Shown piece by piece: positions 9,845 through 20,556 of a stretch of DNA of 64,000 bases (position 1 is its first letter; each line of letters starts with the position of its first letter). The DNA is from JBGAHD01 sp044226395 (GTDB taxonomy: Bacteria > Pseudomonadota > Gammaproteobacteria > Xanthomonadales > Ahniellaceae), in assembly GCA_044226395.1 (NCBI GenBank), contig JBGAHD010000002.1, positions 124,001 to 188,000 on the forward strand. Direction: 5' to 3'. The translations under genes and the position numbers were made by a program. The notes beneath the pieces were generated by a model. That model saw only the letters and a program-made list of their open reading frames with translations, did no database searches and was not told the origin of the DNA.

Positions 9845-10585
9845 TCAGGGAAAGCGCGCGCCGAAGCCGCTGACGAGGCTGGAACCGCAGCGCGCGCAGA
9901 CGAAGGATTCCTCTTCGCTGGAATGCGGATGCGGCGGCTCGACCTGCCACTCGACGAAGTCCGGCAGCTGAAACCGCGCGCGCGCCGCGTCGCTGTCGAG
10001 CCGCGCGGTGGTGCAAACGCGACGACTGAACACGTTCTCGTCCCACGCGATGCAAGCGCAGTCCGCGCCCGGCGTCGCGCGCAGCGCGCGCTCGAGCGGG
10101 CGCAGATGTTCGCACGTGACCAGCATCTCGCGATCTTGCAGATAGTCGATCTGCTGGTTCAGCGGAAACGAACCGTCCAGGCAACTGGCCGCGAACGCGT
10201 GCCGCTTGGGATCGGCGAGCAATTGCCGATAACGCTTCTCCCAGCGCGCGATCATCTCGTCATCCACGCGCCGATAGCGTTCGGCCAAGCGCGCCCAATG
10301 CGCGCGCGCCGGATCGGCGCGAAGCCTGGCCAGATCCGCCTCGAACTGCGCTTGGCCACGCTCGGCCGCGCGCGCGTCATCGCGTGACTTCAGACGATTG
10401 ACGATCCACGCCGTCAGGAACGACGCCACCACCATCACGAGGAAAGCAAAGATCCCGCACAACCACTCGATCGCCGGTCCCTTGAGCTTGTACACGCCCA
10501 TCAAGAGATAGAACGGCCCAAACGCCACCACCACGAGCAGGCAGAAGGGCACGACGGCGATCAGGGCGATTAACCAGCGGGGCAT
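9845..10585 (-). CDS. Uncharacterised two-helix membrane protein with C-terminal CxxC
   Basis: A 246-aa protein with two hydrophobic helices near the N-terminus (about residues 5-30 and 41-63), a charged coiled-coil-like stretch (about 64-125), and a soluble C-terminal part ending in an FVCARCGSSL motif that could be a zinc knuckle. Further cysteines (about 155-200) could bind metal or form disulfides. No family was recognised. It is alone between a convergent transporter and a divergent secreted protein, so context gives no function. Confidence 0.75.
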   Translation of the reverse strand: MPRWLIALIAVVPFCLLVVVAFGPFYLLMGVYKLKGPAIEWLCGIFAFLVMVVASFLTAWIVNRLKSRDDARAAERGQAQFEADLARLRADPARAHWARLAERYRRVDDEMIARWEKRYRQLLADPKRHAFAASCLDGSFPLNQQIDYLQDREMLVTCEHLRPLERALRATPGADCACIAWDENVFSRRVCTTARLDSDAARARFQLPDFVEWQVEPPHPHSSEEESFVCARCGSSLVSGFGARFP

Positions 10586-10759
10586 CGGTGGTCCTTTGTC
10601 ATCAGCGTCGAGACGGCGAGGTTCCAGGCGACGATCAATGGCGCGAGCATGCTAGCCTCACGCGCGATCTCGCGCAGTGTAAGCCGAAGGCATTCGCGAC
10701 AGGACAGACGCGGATGCACTGCCCCGTGCCCTCGCTGGCCCCCACGGATGCTGACAACC

Positions 10760-11938
10760 ATGAAGACCTCTATCCACGCCGTGGTTCTTGTCGTCTTGCT
10801 CGTGTCGTGGCTGGCGTGGCCCGAGAGCGTCGTCGCCGTCGATCAGCTGCGACTCTCGCGCAAGATTGCTCACGTGTTCAAGCAACGCCGCCCCGAACCG
10901 CGACCCGGCGAGGGACTGCTGATCGCGGACTTTCGGCCAATCAAGGGCGAATGGCGAGACGAGGAGCCCTTCATCGTCGAACTCAGTCCCTCGCTCGGAG
11001 GCGCCGCCCGGACCTTCGAAGCGCGCGTGGGTTCGGCCAGCGTGGTGTCGCTCCACGCGGGCCGCTATTGCCTGACCGCCATCGTGAAGGACGGCAAGCG
11101 GTACCCCGCCGCCTGCGACGGGCCCTTTTTCGATGTCTCGGCCGATAGCCTCGATTTCACGGGCCGCGTCGAATTCAAGCTTGGATGGGGCCGCGCCAAC
11201 GTGACGTGGCGGGCGGTCGACGCTGGTTACCTCGGCCCCCCACTGACCGACGAACAACGCGCGCGAATCACGGGGTTCCTCGACGCCGCCAGCGCGCGCG
11301 GTACGCGCACGTTCTTGTTGTCCTCGCCCCCCGGTTATCGCGAGATCTTTCGCCTGTTCGCCGATGGCAGCGCCGAAGCCGAGGGCCCTTCCCTGCTCAA
11401 TTCTTCCTACTCGGTGTACGTGTGGTCGATGGACGGCAAGGACATCCAGCTCGGGCCTAAGGAGTATCCCGCTATGTTTCGTCTGACGCCGGTAACAGAC
11501 GGTTGGCAGGGCGTGGAGTTCGCCGTGTCCCAGACGCCCACGTCCGAAGTGCACTACGACGTGATTCGACGCTTGGCGGTGTCGACTCGCGCGGAGTGCT
11601 GGCACTGGCAGCGATGCGGTTCGCGCTGGACCGAGGCGGTCGTGATGTATCCCGAGTACGAGATCATTCCGAACGCAAAGCAGCTCCGCGGCCGAATCGA
11701 ACTTGAGTTTGGCTTGGTCCCAGACGCCGCCGTGGCCAAGGCCGATGCGATTCACGTGGTGTCGAGCTCGCTCACGCCAGGTTTCGATGCCAAGACGGTC
11801 GAGTTCTTCGCGGACACCATCTTCGCGCTGCCGCCGAACTTGTCGAGCGATCAGCGCTTTCGCCAAGTCGTCGAATTCGAGCAGAAGGCGTATGGACTCG
11901 AAGCGCGCACGGGAGAACTCAAGCCCGTGCCACGTTGA
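10760..11938 (+). CDS. Exported protein with TonB-C-like C-terminal domain
   Basis: About 392 aa. Residues 1-27 are a signal peptide (hydrophobic AVVLVVLLVSWLAW, then VVA/VD). The last 75 or so residues (GRIELEFGLVPDAAVAKADA onward, with VVSSS and a conserved Phe/Pro pattern) resemble the beta-alpha-beta fold of the TonB C-terminal domain; this is a pattern resemblance, not a certain hit. The middle is unrecognised. An ATG at 10748 is an equally possible start; neither has a good ribosome site, and 10760 is preferred because it puts the Lys next to the signal peptide core. It may be an envelope protein rather than a true energy transducer, because the usual Pro-rich linker is missing. Confidence 0.7.
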   Translation: MKTSIHAVVLVVLLVSWLAWPESVVAVDQLRLSRKIAHVFKQRRPEPRPGEGLLIADFRPIKGEWRDEEPFIVELSPSLGGAARTFEARVGSASVVSLHAGRYCLTAIVKDGKRYPAACDGPFFDVSADSLDFTGRVEFKLGWGRANVTWRAVDAGYLGPPLTDEQRARITGFLDAASARGTRTFLLSSPPGYREIFRLFADGSAEAEGPSLLNSSYSVYVWSMDGKDIQLGPKEYPAMFRLTPVTDGWQGVEFAVSQTPTSEVHYDVIRRLAVSTRAECWHWQRCGSRWTEAVVMYPEYEIIPNAKQLRGRIELEFGLVPDAAVAKADAIHVVSSSLTPGFDAKTVEFFADTIFALPPNLSSDQRFRQVVEFEQKAYGLEARTGELKPVPR

Positions 11939-11957
11939 TCGACTCGCTAAACAACAA

Positions 11958-11975
11958 GGCCCGCTTTCGCGGGCC
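11958..11975. terminator. GC-rich stem-loop between convergent genes
   Basis: GGCCCGC and GCGGGCC form a perfect 7-bp stem with a TTTC loop, located 20 bp past the stop of the TonB-like gene and 30 bp past the end of icd. The trailing T-run is poor on both strands. Confidence 0.6.
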
Positions 11976-12004
11976 TCGTGTCATCGCTCATGGCGCTGGT
12001 CGAC

Positions 12005-13303
<1,299 letters not shown>

Positions 13304-13474
13304 GGATTCCTCCCGAAAAAATGGTCTCGCGACCCGGTGTTTCGACTAGTAGAAACCGGTCACGAAGCGTAGCGGTTCGGGGCCGGATGCGAAAGCTTGG
13401 CGGACGCATAAAAGCCGCATCCCGCGCGCGCCGCGACCGGCCTAGACTCAGGTCTGGCCTCGGGAGAACGCGCC

Positions 13475-13978
13475 ATGCATCGCACCGCGCTGACGTTGTC
13501 GTTGATCTGTCTTTGCGCCGCCGCCACGCCCGCCGCCGCGCAACCGCGTCCGGCCTGCGAAGACAAGGCTTACCGCGCCTTCGATTTCTGGCTGGGCGAA
13601 TGGAACGTCACCAACAGCGACGGCGTGGCGGGCCACAACGTGATCGAGGCCATCCAAGGCGGCTGCGCCCTGCGCGAGCAATGGACCGGCGCCAAGGGCA
13701 ATACCGGCACCAGCCTCAACGCCTACGACCCGGGCACGGGTCTGTGGCAGCAGTTCTGGGTCGATGCCTCGGGCACGGTGCTGCATCTGCGCGGCAAGCC
13801 CACGCGCGGAGGCATGGTGCTGTCGGGCGAGACCGTGTCGCCCGACGGCAAGACCAAGGTCAAGCAGCGCATCACCTGGACCGCGAACGACGACGGCAGC
13901 GTGCGGCAGCTGTGGGAGTCATCCGCCGATGGCAGTTCCTGGACCGTGGCTTTCGATGGCTTGTATCGACATCCGTGA
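13475..13978 (+). CDS. Secreted DUF1579-like small protein
   Basis: A 167-aa protein with a signal peptide (residues 1-22, AAA/QP). It contains the FDFWLGEWNV motif and an alternating beta-strand pattern typical of a group of exported beta-barrel proteins often labelled DUF1579-like. Role unknown; perhaps binding of a small hydrophobic ligand. GGGAG is placed 8 nt before the ATG. It is divergent from icd with 171 bp between them. Confidence 0.75.
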   Translation: MHRTALTLSLICLCAAATPAAAQPRPACEDKAYRAFDFWLGEWNVTNSDGVAGHNVIEAIQGGCALREQWTGAKGNTGTSLNAYDPGTGLWQQFWVDASGTVLHLRGKPTRGGMVLSGETVSPDGKTKVKQRITWTANDDGSVRQLWESSADGSSWTVAFDGLYRHP

Positions 13979-14220
13979 CGGTGTCACACGCGTTACAAAG
14001 CGTCGACAAGCTGAACGAAATCGCGGTTTTTCCCCGGAAAACTGAACGTTTCGCGAGAATGCGCAAGCGCGGTCACGCGCCAATGACGATGTCTGACAAA
14101 GCATCGCCGCGATTTCGATACCTTGAGCCCCGGATCGCGCGTGGCCGGCATGAACACTGCAAGCCTCATCGCGATCCCGCGCGTTCGACATGACCGCGCG
14201 GCAAGCACAGGGGTGACGAG

Positions 14221-14517
14221 ATGGAAACCGTATTCTTGGTGGTGCGCGAGCCCGGCTCGCGTTGGCGCGCGGGCAAGCCGCTGCGCGAGCAACCCGATTT
14301 CGCCTTGCACGCGGCGTTTCGCGATGGTCTGTTTCGCGCGGGCTATCTGCTGTTCGGCGGGCCCTTGGCCGAAGCGCCGGGCAAGATCGTGCTGGTGATC
14401 GCCGCCGCGTCGCGCGACGCCGCGCGCGCGATCATCGAACAAGATCCGTGGGCGGCGTCCGACGTGCTCAAGATCGCCTCGGTCAACGCCTGGGACTGGC
14501 AACTCGCCGCCGCCTGA
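14221..14517 (+). CDS. YciI-family protein
   Basis: A 98-aa ferredoxin-like protein of the YCII-related domain. It shows the usual FxLHAAFRDGLFRAGYLLFGGPLA core and the closing DPW segment with an AWDWQ end. Members are small dimeric proteins with a conserved His/Asp pair; most have no proven activity. The 242 bp upstream contain no gene, though an A/T-rich imperfect palindrome near 14030 could belong to the promoter. Confidence 0.85.
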   Translation: METVFLVVREPGSRWRAGKPLREQPDFALHAAFRDGLFRAGYLLFGGPLAEAPGKIVLVIAAASRDAARAIIEQDPWAASDVLKIASVNAWDWQLAAA

Positions 14518-14539
14518 GCGCGCGGCGACGGCATCGCGA

Positions 14540-15658
14540 CTAGCCGCGATGCTCGCGCGCCAGATATTCGGCGCTGCTCATCTCGATCAAGCGCGACGCG
14601 GTGCGGGCGAATTCCGCGCCGTGATAGTGCCCCGCGTACAGCGTGGTCGGTGCTTCGGCCGCCGACACGATCAGATTGACGTTGCGGTCGTAGAACTCAT
14701 CGACCAAGTGAATGAACCGCTTGGCCGCGTCGTCGTTGGCGCGCGTGAAGCGCGGCACGTCGGAAATCAGCACCGTGTTGTAGCTGCGCGCGATCTCGAT
14801 GTAGTCGGCGACCGAGCGCGGCCCTTCGCACAGTGCGGAAAAATCAAACCAGGCGATGCCGTCGGCGCGCTTTTTCAAGGCGATCGGGCGATCGTTGACG
14901 ATCATCGTCGCTTCGGGTCGCAACGAACCGGGCGCTAAGCGCGCGAACACTTCGGCAAGCGCGCGTTCGGCGGCTTCGCCCAGGGGCGTTTGGTACACGG
15001 GCGCGTGAGTCAGCGCGCGCAGGCGATAGTCGACGGTGCTTTGCAGTTCGACGATTTCGCAATGTCGCTGCAGGCGTTCGACCGCGGGCAGGAATTTCGC
15101 GCGCTGCAAGCCCTCGCCGTAGAGCGAGGCGGGCGCGATATTCGAGGTCGTCACCAAAGTCGCGCCGGCGGCGAACAGATGGCGCAGCAATTCGCCCAGG
15201 ATCATCGCATCGGCGATGTCTTGCACGAAAAACTCGTCGAGGCACAACAACGGCCGCTCCGCGAAGTGACACGCCACCGCCATCAGCGGATCGCGCTGAT
15301 GCTTGTGGTGCTGCAACTCCGCGTGCACACGGCCCATGAAGCGATGGAAGTGCAGGCGCGTGCACAGCTCCGGCGGCAGGCCGTCGTGCAGCAGATCCAT
15401 CAAGAAGGTCTTGCCGCGACCGACGCCGCCCCACAGGTACAGACCGCGCACGCCGTCTTCGTGCCGCACGCGCGACCACCAACGCGACAGACCCGAAGCC
15501 CGTTCGCGCGCGAGCATCTTGTCGTGAATGCGATCGAGCGCGACGAGCACCGCGCGCTGCGCCGGATCGTTCTGCCAGCGACCTTCGCGCGCGCCGGCGT
15601 CGTAGCGTTGCGAGGGCGTGGCCGCCGCGGCGTCGGGCGCGGGCTCGGGGCTGGACAT
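14540..15658 (-). CDS. zapE: Cell division ATPase ZapE (AFG1 family)
   Basis: A 372-aa AAA-type ATPase. Walker A is GGVGRGKT (77-84) and Walker B is LLCLDEFFV (D141, E142); the second-half TTSNIAP and family-specific DRNVNLIVSAA segments are present. E. coli ZapE is a Z-ring-associated ATPase needed under stress, and AFG1 homologues act in membrane protein turnover. Length and architecture are normal. The alpha/beta-hydrolase gene lies 14 bp upstream on the same strand, so the two are probably co-transcribed. Confidence 0.93.
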   Translation of the reverse strand: MSSPEPAPDAAAATPSQRYDAGAREGRWQNDPAQRAVLVALDRIHDKMLARERASGLSRWWSRVRHEDGVRGLYLWGGVGRGKTFLMDLLHDGLPPELCTRLHFHRFMGRVHAELQHHKHQRDPLMAVACHFAERPLLCLDEFFVQDIADAMILGELLRHLFAAGATLVTTSNIAPASLYGEGLQRAKFLPAVERLQRHCEIVELQSTVDYRLRALTHAPVYQTPLGEAAERALAEVFARLAPGSLRPEATMIVNDRPIALKKRADGIAWFDFSALCEGPRSVADYIEIARSYNTVLISDVPRFTRANDDAAKRFIHLVDEFYDRNVNLIVSAAEAPTTLYAGHYHGAEFARTASRLIEMSSAEYLAREHRG

Positions 15659-15672
15659 CGGGTCGTCGCGAC

Positions 15673-16359
15673 CTATTCCACGCGCGGCGGCAGATTGCCC
15701 TTGACCGCGTTCTTGATCGCGCCGCGCAGGTCCATCAGCTTGCGATGGAAGAAATGCCCCGTCTGCGGCATGCGCACCAGGGTCGGCGGATCGTGCATGG
15801 CCGCGACCCAGTCGAACACGGCGGTGGGCGAGACCACGTCATCGTCCTCGCCCTGCACCACCAGCCACGGACAGGTCGGATGCGGCAAGGCATCGAAGGC
15901 GTATTTGCCCACCGGCGGCGCGATCGAGATCAACTGCGTCACGGGCTGATGCCGCTCGGCCTTGGCCGCGATGTAGGAGCCGAACGAAAACCCGGCCAGC
16001 CACAACGCGTGTCCGGGCCGCATCGCGCGGGCCCATTCGCACACGGCGAGCAGATCGTGCAGCTCACCCTGACCTTCGTCGAAGCTGCCGGCCGAAGCGC
16101 CGACACCGCGAAAATTGAAGCGCACCGTGGCCAGGCCCAGCTCGCGCAGCGAGCGCTCGACCATGGTCACGACTTTGTTGTGCATGGTGCCGCCGTGCTG
16201 CGGATGCGGATGGCAGATCACCGCCAGGCCTTGACGCGCCTCGGCGGCCTCGGGCCACTCGCAGATGGTTTCGATCGGACCGGCCGGGCCGGCGATGAAG
16301 ACCGGATCGGCGCTGGTCGGAAAGCTCGCGGGAGAAATGACGGGCGTGCTCATGCTCAT
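15673..16359 (-). CDS. Alpha/beta hydrolase with CHPHPQHGGTM motif
   Basis: About 228 aa from the ATG at 16359 (a longer reading to 16431 and an ATG at 16353 are possible). The ICHPHPQHGGTMHNKVV segment, FNFRGVGASAG and the nucleophile elbow GFSFGS are hallmarks of a subgroup of cytosolic alpha/beta hydrolases. DDDVVSPT and the TGHFFH histidine complete the triad. Substrate unknown. It sits just upstream of zapE on the same strand. The 127 bp to the divergent acpH gene must serve both promoters. Confidence 0.87.
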   Translation of the reverse strand: MSMSTPVISPASFPTSADPVFIAGPAGPIETICEWPEAAEARQGLAVICHPHPQHGGTMHNKVVTMVERSLRELGLATVRFNFRGVGASAGSFDEGQGELHDLLAVCEWARAMRPGHALWLAGFSFGSYIAAKAERHQPVTQLISIAPPVGKYAFDALPHPTCPWLVVQGEDDDVVSPTAVFDWVAAMHDPPTLVRMPQTGHFFHRKLMDLRGAIKNAVKGNLPPRVE

Positions 16360-16486
16360 GCGCGCGGGATGATACCCCAAGGCGCGCGCGTCGCCGCGCG
16401 GCGCGCGCATTGTCGCGGCTTGTCCCGACACGGGCGTTTCGCATCACGGACTTATCGCGCGCGATCGGGGGCTTTAGACTGCGCGG

Positions 16487-17080
16487 GTGAATCATCTCGC
16501 GCATCTGTGGCTGGCCGGGCCCGAGCCCGACGTCGTGATCGGCGCCGTGCTCGCCGATTTCGTGCGGGGCGCGCCCGATCCCGCGTGGTCGCCCGCGCTC
16601 GCCGCCGGCGTTCGCCTGCATCGACGCATCGATGCCTGGACCGATCAACACCCCGCCGTGATTCGCGCGCGCGCGTGGTTCGAGCCGCCGTTCCGGCGCT
16701 ATGCCGGCATCTTGCTCGACATCTGGTTCGATCATCTGCTCGCGCAGGATTTCGAGCGCCTCACGGGCGAGGCGCCGCGCGTGTTCATGGATCGCTGCTA
16801 TGCCGTGCTCAAGGCCGGCGACGCGAGCTTGCCGACGGCGTATCACGTCTTCGCCGCGCGCTTGGCGCGGCACGATGGCCTGGCGATCTATGCCGAACGC
16901 GAAGCACTCGATGGCGTGTTCCAACGCTTGAGCGGGCGGTTGCAACGCGCCAATCCGGTCGGCGCGGCGCTGCCCGTGCTCGAAGCACTCGAACGCCCGC
17001 TCGCGCGCGCCTTCGACGAGTTCTGGCCCGAACTCGCCGCCTTCGCGCGTCGCACGCGCGAGGAACTCGGCGCGCGCTGA
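16487..17080 (+). CDS. acpH: Acyl carrier protein phosphodiesterase-like protein
   Basis: A 197-aa protein starting at GTG 16487 with the family's opening MNHLAHLWLA and the HRRIDAWTDQHP and LLDIWFDHLLAQDF segments that form the HD-like metal site. AcpH removes the 4'-phosphopantetheine arm from holo-ACP in E. coli. Residues for the metal site appear intact and the length is normal. The stop is 4 bp from the convergent nuclease stop. Confidence 0.9.
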   Translation: MNHLAHLWLAGPEPDVVIGAVLADFVRGAPDPAWSPALAAGVRLHRRIDAWTDQHPAVIRARAWFEPPFRRYAGILLDIWFDHLLAQDFERLTGEAPRVFMDRCYAVLKAGDASLPTAYHVFAARLARHDGLAIYAEREALDGVFQRLSGRLQRANPVGAALPVLEALERPLARAFDEFWPELAAFARRTREELGAR

Positions 17081-17084
17081 CGCC

Positions 17085-18911
17085 TTACTTGAGCTTCACG
17101 CCCACGATCAAGGGATCGTGATCCGAGGCACGATACGGCGTGGCCGCGCCCCAGCCCACTTGCTCGTCGCTCTTGTGCTCGCGGTTGTAGTCGAACAATT
17201 CCAGCTCATCGGCATTGATGTGCCATTCGGCCGCGCCGGTCACGCGCTTGGCGAAACTGGGATTGCCCAACGCATGGTCTAGCCGACCCGACTGCGCCGC
17301 CCACACGAAGCTGTAAGCCTCGTCGCCGACGTACTGGCCGATCAGATCGACATAGCCATCGCCGCGCAGCACGCGCAGCGGTTCTTCCTGCGCGTAGGCA
17401 TTGAAATCGCCCAGCAGCACGACATCGCCCTTGCCGCGCGCCGGCAGCCATTGCAGCAGTTCCTGCGCGGCGATCACGCGCGTGCGGTTCCAGCATGACT
17501 GGCCGTTGTGGCGATCGACATCGTCGCCCTCGGCCTCGGTGCAACCGCCCTTGGACTTGAGATGATTGGCGACCACGGTGAAGGGCTTGCCGCCTTTCGC
17601 GATCGGCTGGAAGGTCTGCGCCAGCGGCACGCGATTGCGCTGCTGGAACGCCGAGGTTTCGCGCACCATCGCCGCGCCCACGGGCTTGACCCGCGTCTGG
17701 CGATAGATCAGCGCGACGCCGATCTCGTCGCCACCGACGCGACCTTGCTCGGCCGCGACGAAGCGATAGTCATCGCCACCGGCGGCATGCAAGGCATCGA
17801 CCAGATCGGCGATGGCCGAATCGGGGCCGTAGCCGTCGTTCTCGACTTCCATCAGCGCGGCCACGTCGGGCTTGAGCGCCAGGATCACGCGCACGGTCTT
17901 GTCACGCTGACGCGCGAGTTCCTCGGCGTCGCTGGCGCCACGCGTGGTCGGAAAACCACCGCCACCGCCATCGCCGTTGAAGAAATTGAGCACATTGAGC
18001 GCGGCCACGGTGATATCGCCACCGACGGCGGGCGGCGTATCGGGCCGCGGCGCTTGTTCGGCGTGATCGAGCTCGCGCGTCAGCTGCACGCGATACACGC
18101 CCTCGCGCTGGTCGACGATGCCTTCGACATCGCGCAGCACCGTGCCGACGCGCCAGGGATTGGTCGCGCCCAGCGGCGCGGGATCGAGGAACCACAGATG
18201 CCGCGGAAACTCGCGCGAACGACCATCGTCGAGCAGGACCTGGGCAAGTTGGTTCTTTTGCGCCAGCGCCTCGGCCTCGGGGCCGGGCGGAAAACGCTCG
18301 GTGATCTGGAACTGACGCCCCGCGAGCGAGGTGTGCAATTGCCCCAGACGCTGCAGTTCGTGATTGCCGATCACGGTCAGCGGGCCCGGTAGACGCACGC
18401 GCTGGCCTTCGAGTTTTTCCCAAGCAGCGGCGTCGAGCGGCGCGTCGATGGTGATCGGCGGCGGCAGATCCGTCGCGCCCGAACAACTGGTGATGCGCGC
18501 GGCGATCAGGGTCGTGACTGTGCCGCCTTGCGGGCCGATCTCGTGCGCGGTGCCGAGCACGCGCACGCGCTGACCGGCGCTGACTTTCACGTCGGGCAAG
18601 CCCGAGGCATCGATGAACAAGCCCGCGCTCGCCGCGCCCGCGCGTTCGCCCGCCGCGGTCTCGACGAAGAAACCGCCCAGGCCCTGGCGGAAATTGCGCG
18701 TGACCACGGCCTCGATCGCCAGCTCGCGTTCCTCGCTGGCCAGGCCCGGGTCATCGCGCAGATTCTGGATCGAATGCGCCTCGTCGCCACAACGCGCCGA
18801 GGGCGGCGTGGTGCTGTCGCTGGGCGCGGCGGGCGGGGCGCCGACGCCCCCCTCGCAGGCACCGAGCACGGCGCAGCACAGGATCGACAAGGCAAGGTAT
18901 CTGGCGTTCAC
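17085..18911 (-). CDS. Lipoprotein ExeM/NucH-type extracellular endonuclease
   Basis: About 608 aa. The start is placed at GTG 18911 because GGGAG is 8 nt upstream. The N-terminus is a lipoprotein signal with lipobox VLGAC. An OB-fold-like region (about 30-280) precedes an exonuclease/endonuclease/phosphatase domain: LNVLNFFNGD, LMEVENDGYG, VVANHLKSKGG, LLGDFNAY and RASDHDPLIVGV carry the catalytic Asn, Glu, His, Asp and His. ExeM-type enzymes are Mg-dependent DNases or phosphodiesterases at the cell surface; here the lipid anchor suggests an outer-membrane location. The cytochrome c gene lies upstream on the same strand but is separated by a terminator. Confidence 0.93.
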   Translation of the reverse strand: MNARYLALSILCCAVLGACEGGVGAPPAAPSDSTTPPSARCGDEAHSIQNLRDDPGLASEERELAIEAVVTRNFRQGLGGFFVETAAGERAGAASAGLFIDASGLPDVKVSAGQRVRVLGTAHEIGPQGGTVTTLIAARITSCSGATDLPPPITIDAPLDAAAWEKLEGQRVRLPGPLTVIGNHELQRLGQLHTSLAGRQFQITERFPPGPEAEALAQKNQLAQVLLDDGRSREFPRHLWFLDPAPLGATNPWRVGTVLRDVEGIVDQREGVYRVQLTRELDHAEQAPRPDTPPAVGGDITVAALNVLNFFNGDGGGGGFPTTRGASDAEELARQRDKTVRVILALKPDVAALMEVENDGYGPDSAIADLVDALHAAGGDDYRFVAAEQGRVGGDEIGVALIYRQTRVKPVGAAMVRETSAFQQRNRVPLAQTFQPIAKGGKPFTVVANHLKSKGGCTEAEGDDVDRHNGQSCWNRTRVIAAQELLQWLPARGKGDVVLLGDFNAYAQEEPLRVLRGDGYVDLIGQYVGDEAYSFVWAAQSGRLDHALGNPSFAKRVTGAAEWHINADELELFDYNREHKSDEQVGWGAATPYRASDHDPLIVGVKLK

Positions 18912-18939
18912 GGCGACATCTCCCGAACTCACCAACAAA

Positions 18940-18961
18940 AACGCCGCCCGAAGGCGGCGTT
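18940..18961 (-). terminator. Rho-independent terminator of cytochrome c gene
   Basis: On the minus strand AACGCCGCC pairs with GGCGGCGTT around TTCG and is followed by TTTTTGTT. It lies 20 bp beyond the cytochrome stop and just before the nuclease start, so it separates the two transcripts. Confidence 0.9.
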
Positions 18962-18981
18962 GCGCGCGATCCGATCGCGAC

Positions 18982-19500
18982 TCACTTGATATTGGCCAGC
19001 ATCCACTCGACCGTGGCCTTGACCTGTTCGTCGGTCAGGGCCGGGTTGCCGCCGCGCGCGGGCATCGGCGTGGGCGCCGGGCCGTCATAGCCTTCGGTGG
19101 CGTGCTTGATCAGCAGTTCCTCGCCCTGGGCGATGCGGTCGGCCCATTCGGCCTTGACCAGCTTCGGCGCGCCGCCGACACCGGCGGTGTGGCAGGCCGT
19201 GCACAGGCCGCCGAAGATCGTCGCGCCATCGGTCGAACCGCCGAAGGGCACATTGGCCTTGAGCGCGGCCTCGGCGGCTTTTTGCGCCTCGACCATGGCC
19301 TGACGGCCGGTTTCGCCCGCGTACACGCCCGACAGCGGCGCGATGCGCGCGTTGTCGGCGGCCACGGCCTTGGCGCTCGGCGGCGGCGCGTGATCGGCGT
19401 AGATGTAGTTCGCCCCCAGGATCAACAGCACCATGATGCCGAACAGGAAGGCAATTACCTGGGCGAAATGCTTCAGAAATACGAGGTCGTGCTTATTCAC
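18982..19500 (-). CDS. Membrane-anchored monoheme cytochrome c (c5 type)
   Basis: A 172-aa protein with an N-terminal transmembrane anchor (about 12-33) and a periplasmic class-I cytochrome domain. The heme motif is CTACH (100-104), the distal ligand is probably M146 in the PTPMPARGG segment, and the domain ends TDEQVKATVEWMLANIK. It likely carries electrons in the periplasm to a terminal oxidase or other acceptor. Length and features match the cytochrome c5 group common in gammaproteobacteria. Confidence 0.93.
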   Translation of the reverse strand: MNKHDLVFLKHFAQVIAFLFGIMVLLILGANYIYADHAPPPSAKAVAADNARIAPLSGVYAGETGRQAMVEAQKAAEAALKANVPFGGSTDGATIFGGLCTACHTAGVGGAPKLVKAEWADRIAQGEELLIKHATEGYDGPAPTPMPARGGNPALTDEQVKATVEWMLANIK

Positions 19501-19636
19501 GGGGTCTCACCGGGCAGGCCGGTCGGCGTGGGCCGAGCGGCGGACGAAAAAGGCGGCGAAGTATAGCCCAAGCGGCCAAGCCGGTTCGAGCCCGCTACCA
19601 TAGTCGGCCAGGCCCCAACGCCCCGCGTCCGTCGCC

Positions 19637-20386
19637 ATGCCCCCGACCCCTCGATCCGACCGCGGCCCCGCGCGCTACGCCCGCATCGCGCGCGAGCTGA
19701 CCGAACTGGTCGGTTCCGGGCGGATCGGCATCGGCCAGCGCTTCCCGTCCGAGGCCGAGCTCACCGCGCGCTACGGCGTCAGCCGCCACACCGCGCGCGA
19801 GGCCCTGCGCCTGGTCGAGGAAGCCGGCCTGATCGAGCGACGCAAGGGCTCGGGCAGCTATGTCCGCGCGCACAAGCCACCGGCGGCCTTTCGTCACGCG
19901 GTGCAGACGGTCGACGATTTGCTTCAGTACGGCATGACCGCGCGCCTGGTGATCGAGACCGCCGAGCGCATCCGCGTCGACGCCGAACTGGCGCGCCGCC
20001 TCGAAGTGCCGCGCGGCACCTCGATCGTGGTCCTGCACGGCGTGCGCTACGGCGATGCCACGGCCGAACCCGTGGGCCTGATGGACGCCTACGTGCTGCC
20101 GCGACGCGGCCTCGACCTCGAACCCCTGCTCGACCCGCTCGAGGCCGCGCATTCGCTGCGCGCCCTGGTCGATGTGCGACGTCTTTCGCGCGTGGAACAG
20201 ACATTCAGCGCGAGCCTGCTGACCCCGGCCGATTGCGCGCGCCTGGGCGGCCAACCCGGCGACGCGGCGATGATGGCCGAGCGTCGTTATTTCGACGAGG
20301 ACGCGCGCCTGCTCGCGCTGGCGGTGAGCATGCACCGCGCCGATCGCTTCCGTTACACCAGCGTGCTCACGCGCGAATCGCTGTGA
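19637..20386 (+). CDS. GntR-family regulator with UTRA domain
   Basis: A 249-aa protein with an N-terminal winged HTH (about 13-77; QRFPSEAELTARYGVSRHTAREAL) and a C-terminal UTRA effector domain of HutC type. It most likely represses metabolic genes until a small ligand binds. The target is unknown; the genes downstream on the same strand begin 170 bp later and are not obvious catabolic genes. Confidence 0.92.
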   Translation: MPPTPRSDRGPARYARIARELTELVGSGRIGIGQRFPSEAELTARYGVSRHTAREALRLVEEAGLIERRKGSGSYVRAHKPPAAFRHAVQTVDDLLQYGMTARLVIETAERIRVDAELARRLEVPRGTSIVVLHGVRYGDATAEPVGLMDAYVLPRRGLDLEPLLDPLEAAHSLRALVDVRRLSRVEQTFSASLLTPADCARLGGQPGDAAMMAERRYFDEDARLLALAVSMHRADRFRYTSVLTRESL

Positions 20387-20556
20387 ACCCCCGCGAAGAT
20401 GACGGTTGCCACCGCGTCGCGTTCGATGCGGCGGGCATTCGCCGTTGTCTGTCGGAAGCGCCCACACGCTTCGAGAACGAGTCCTTTACACCGCCGAGCG
20501 GTACTTGCGCGCCCGCGCGCATGCCCCAGAATGCGCGCAACCACGAGGAGAACCCC

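Noticed and set aside
13979..14220. Terminator or small RNA near 14030
   Set aside because: An A/T-rich imperfect palindrome is present but the stem is weak and no promoter is evident.
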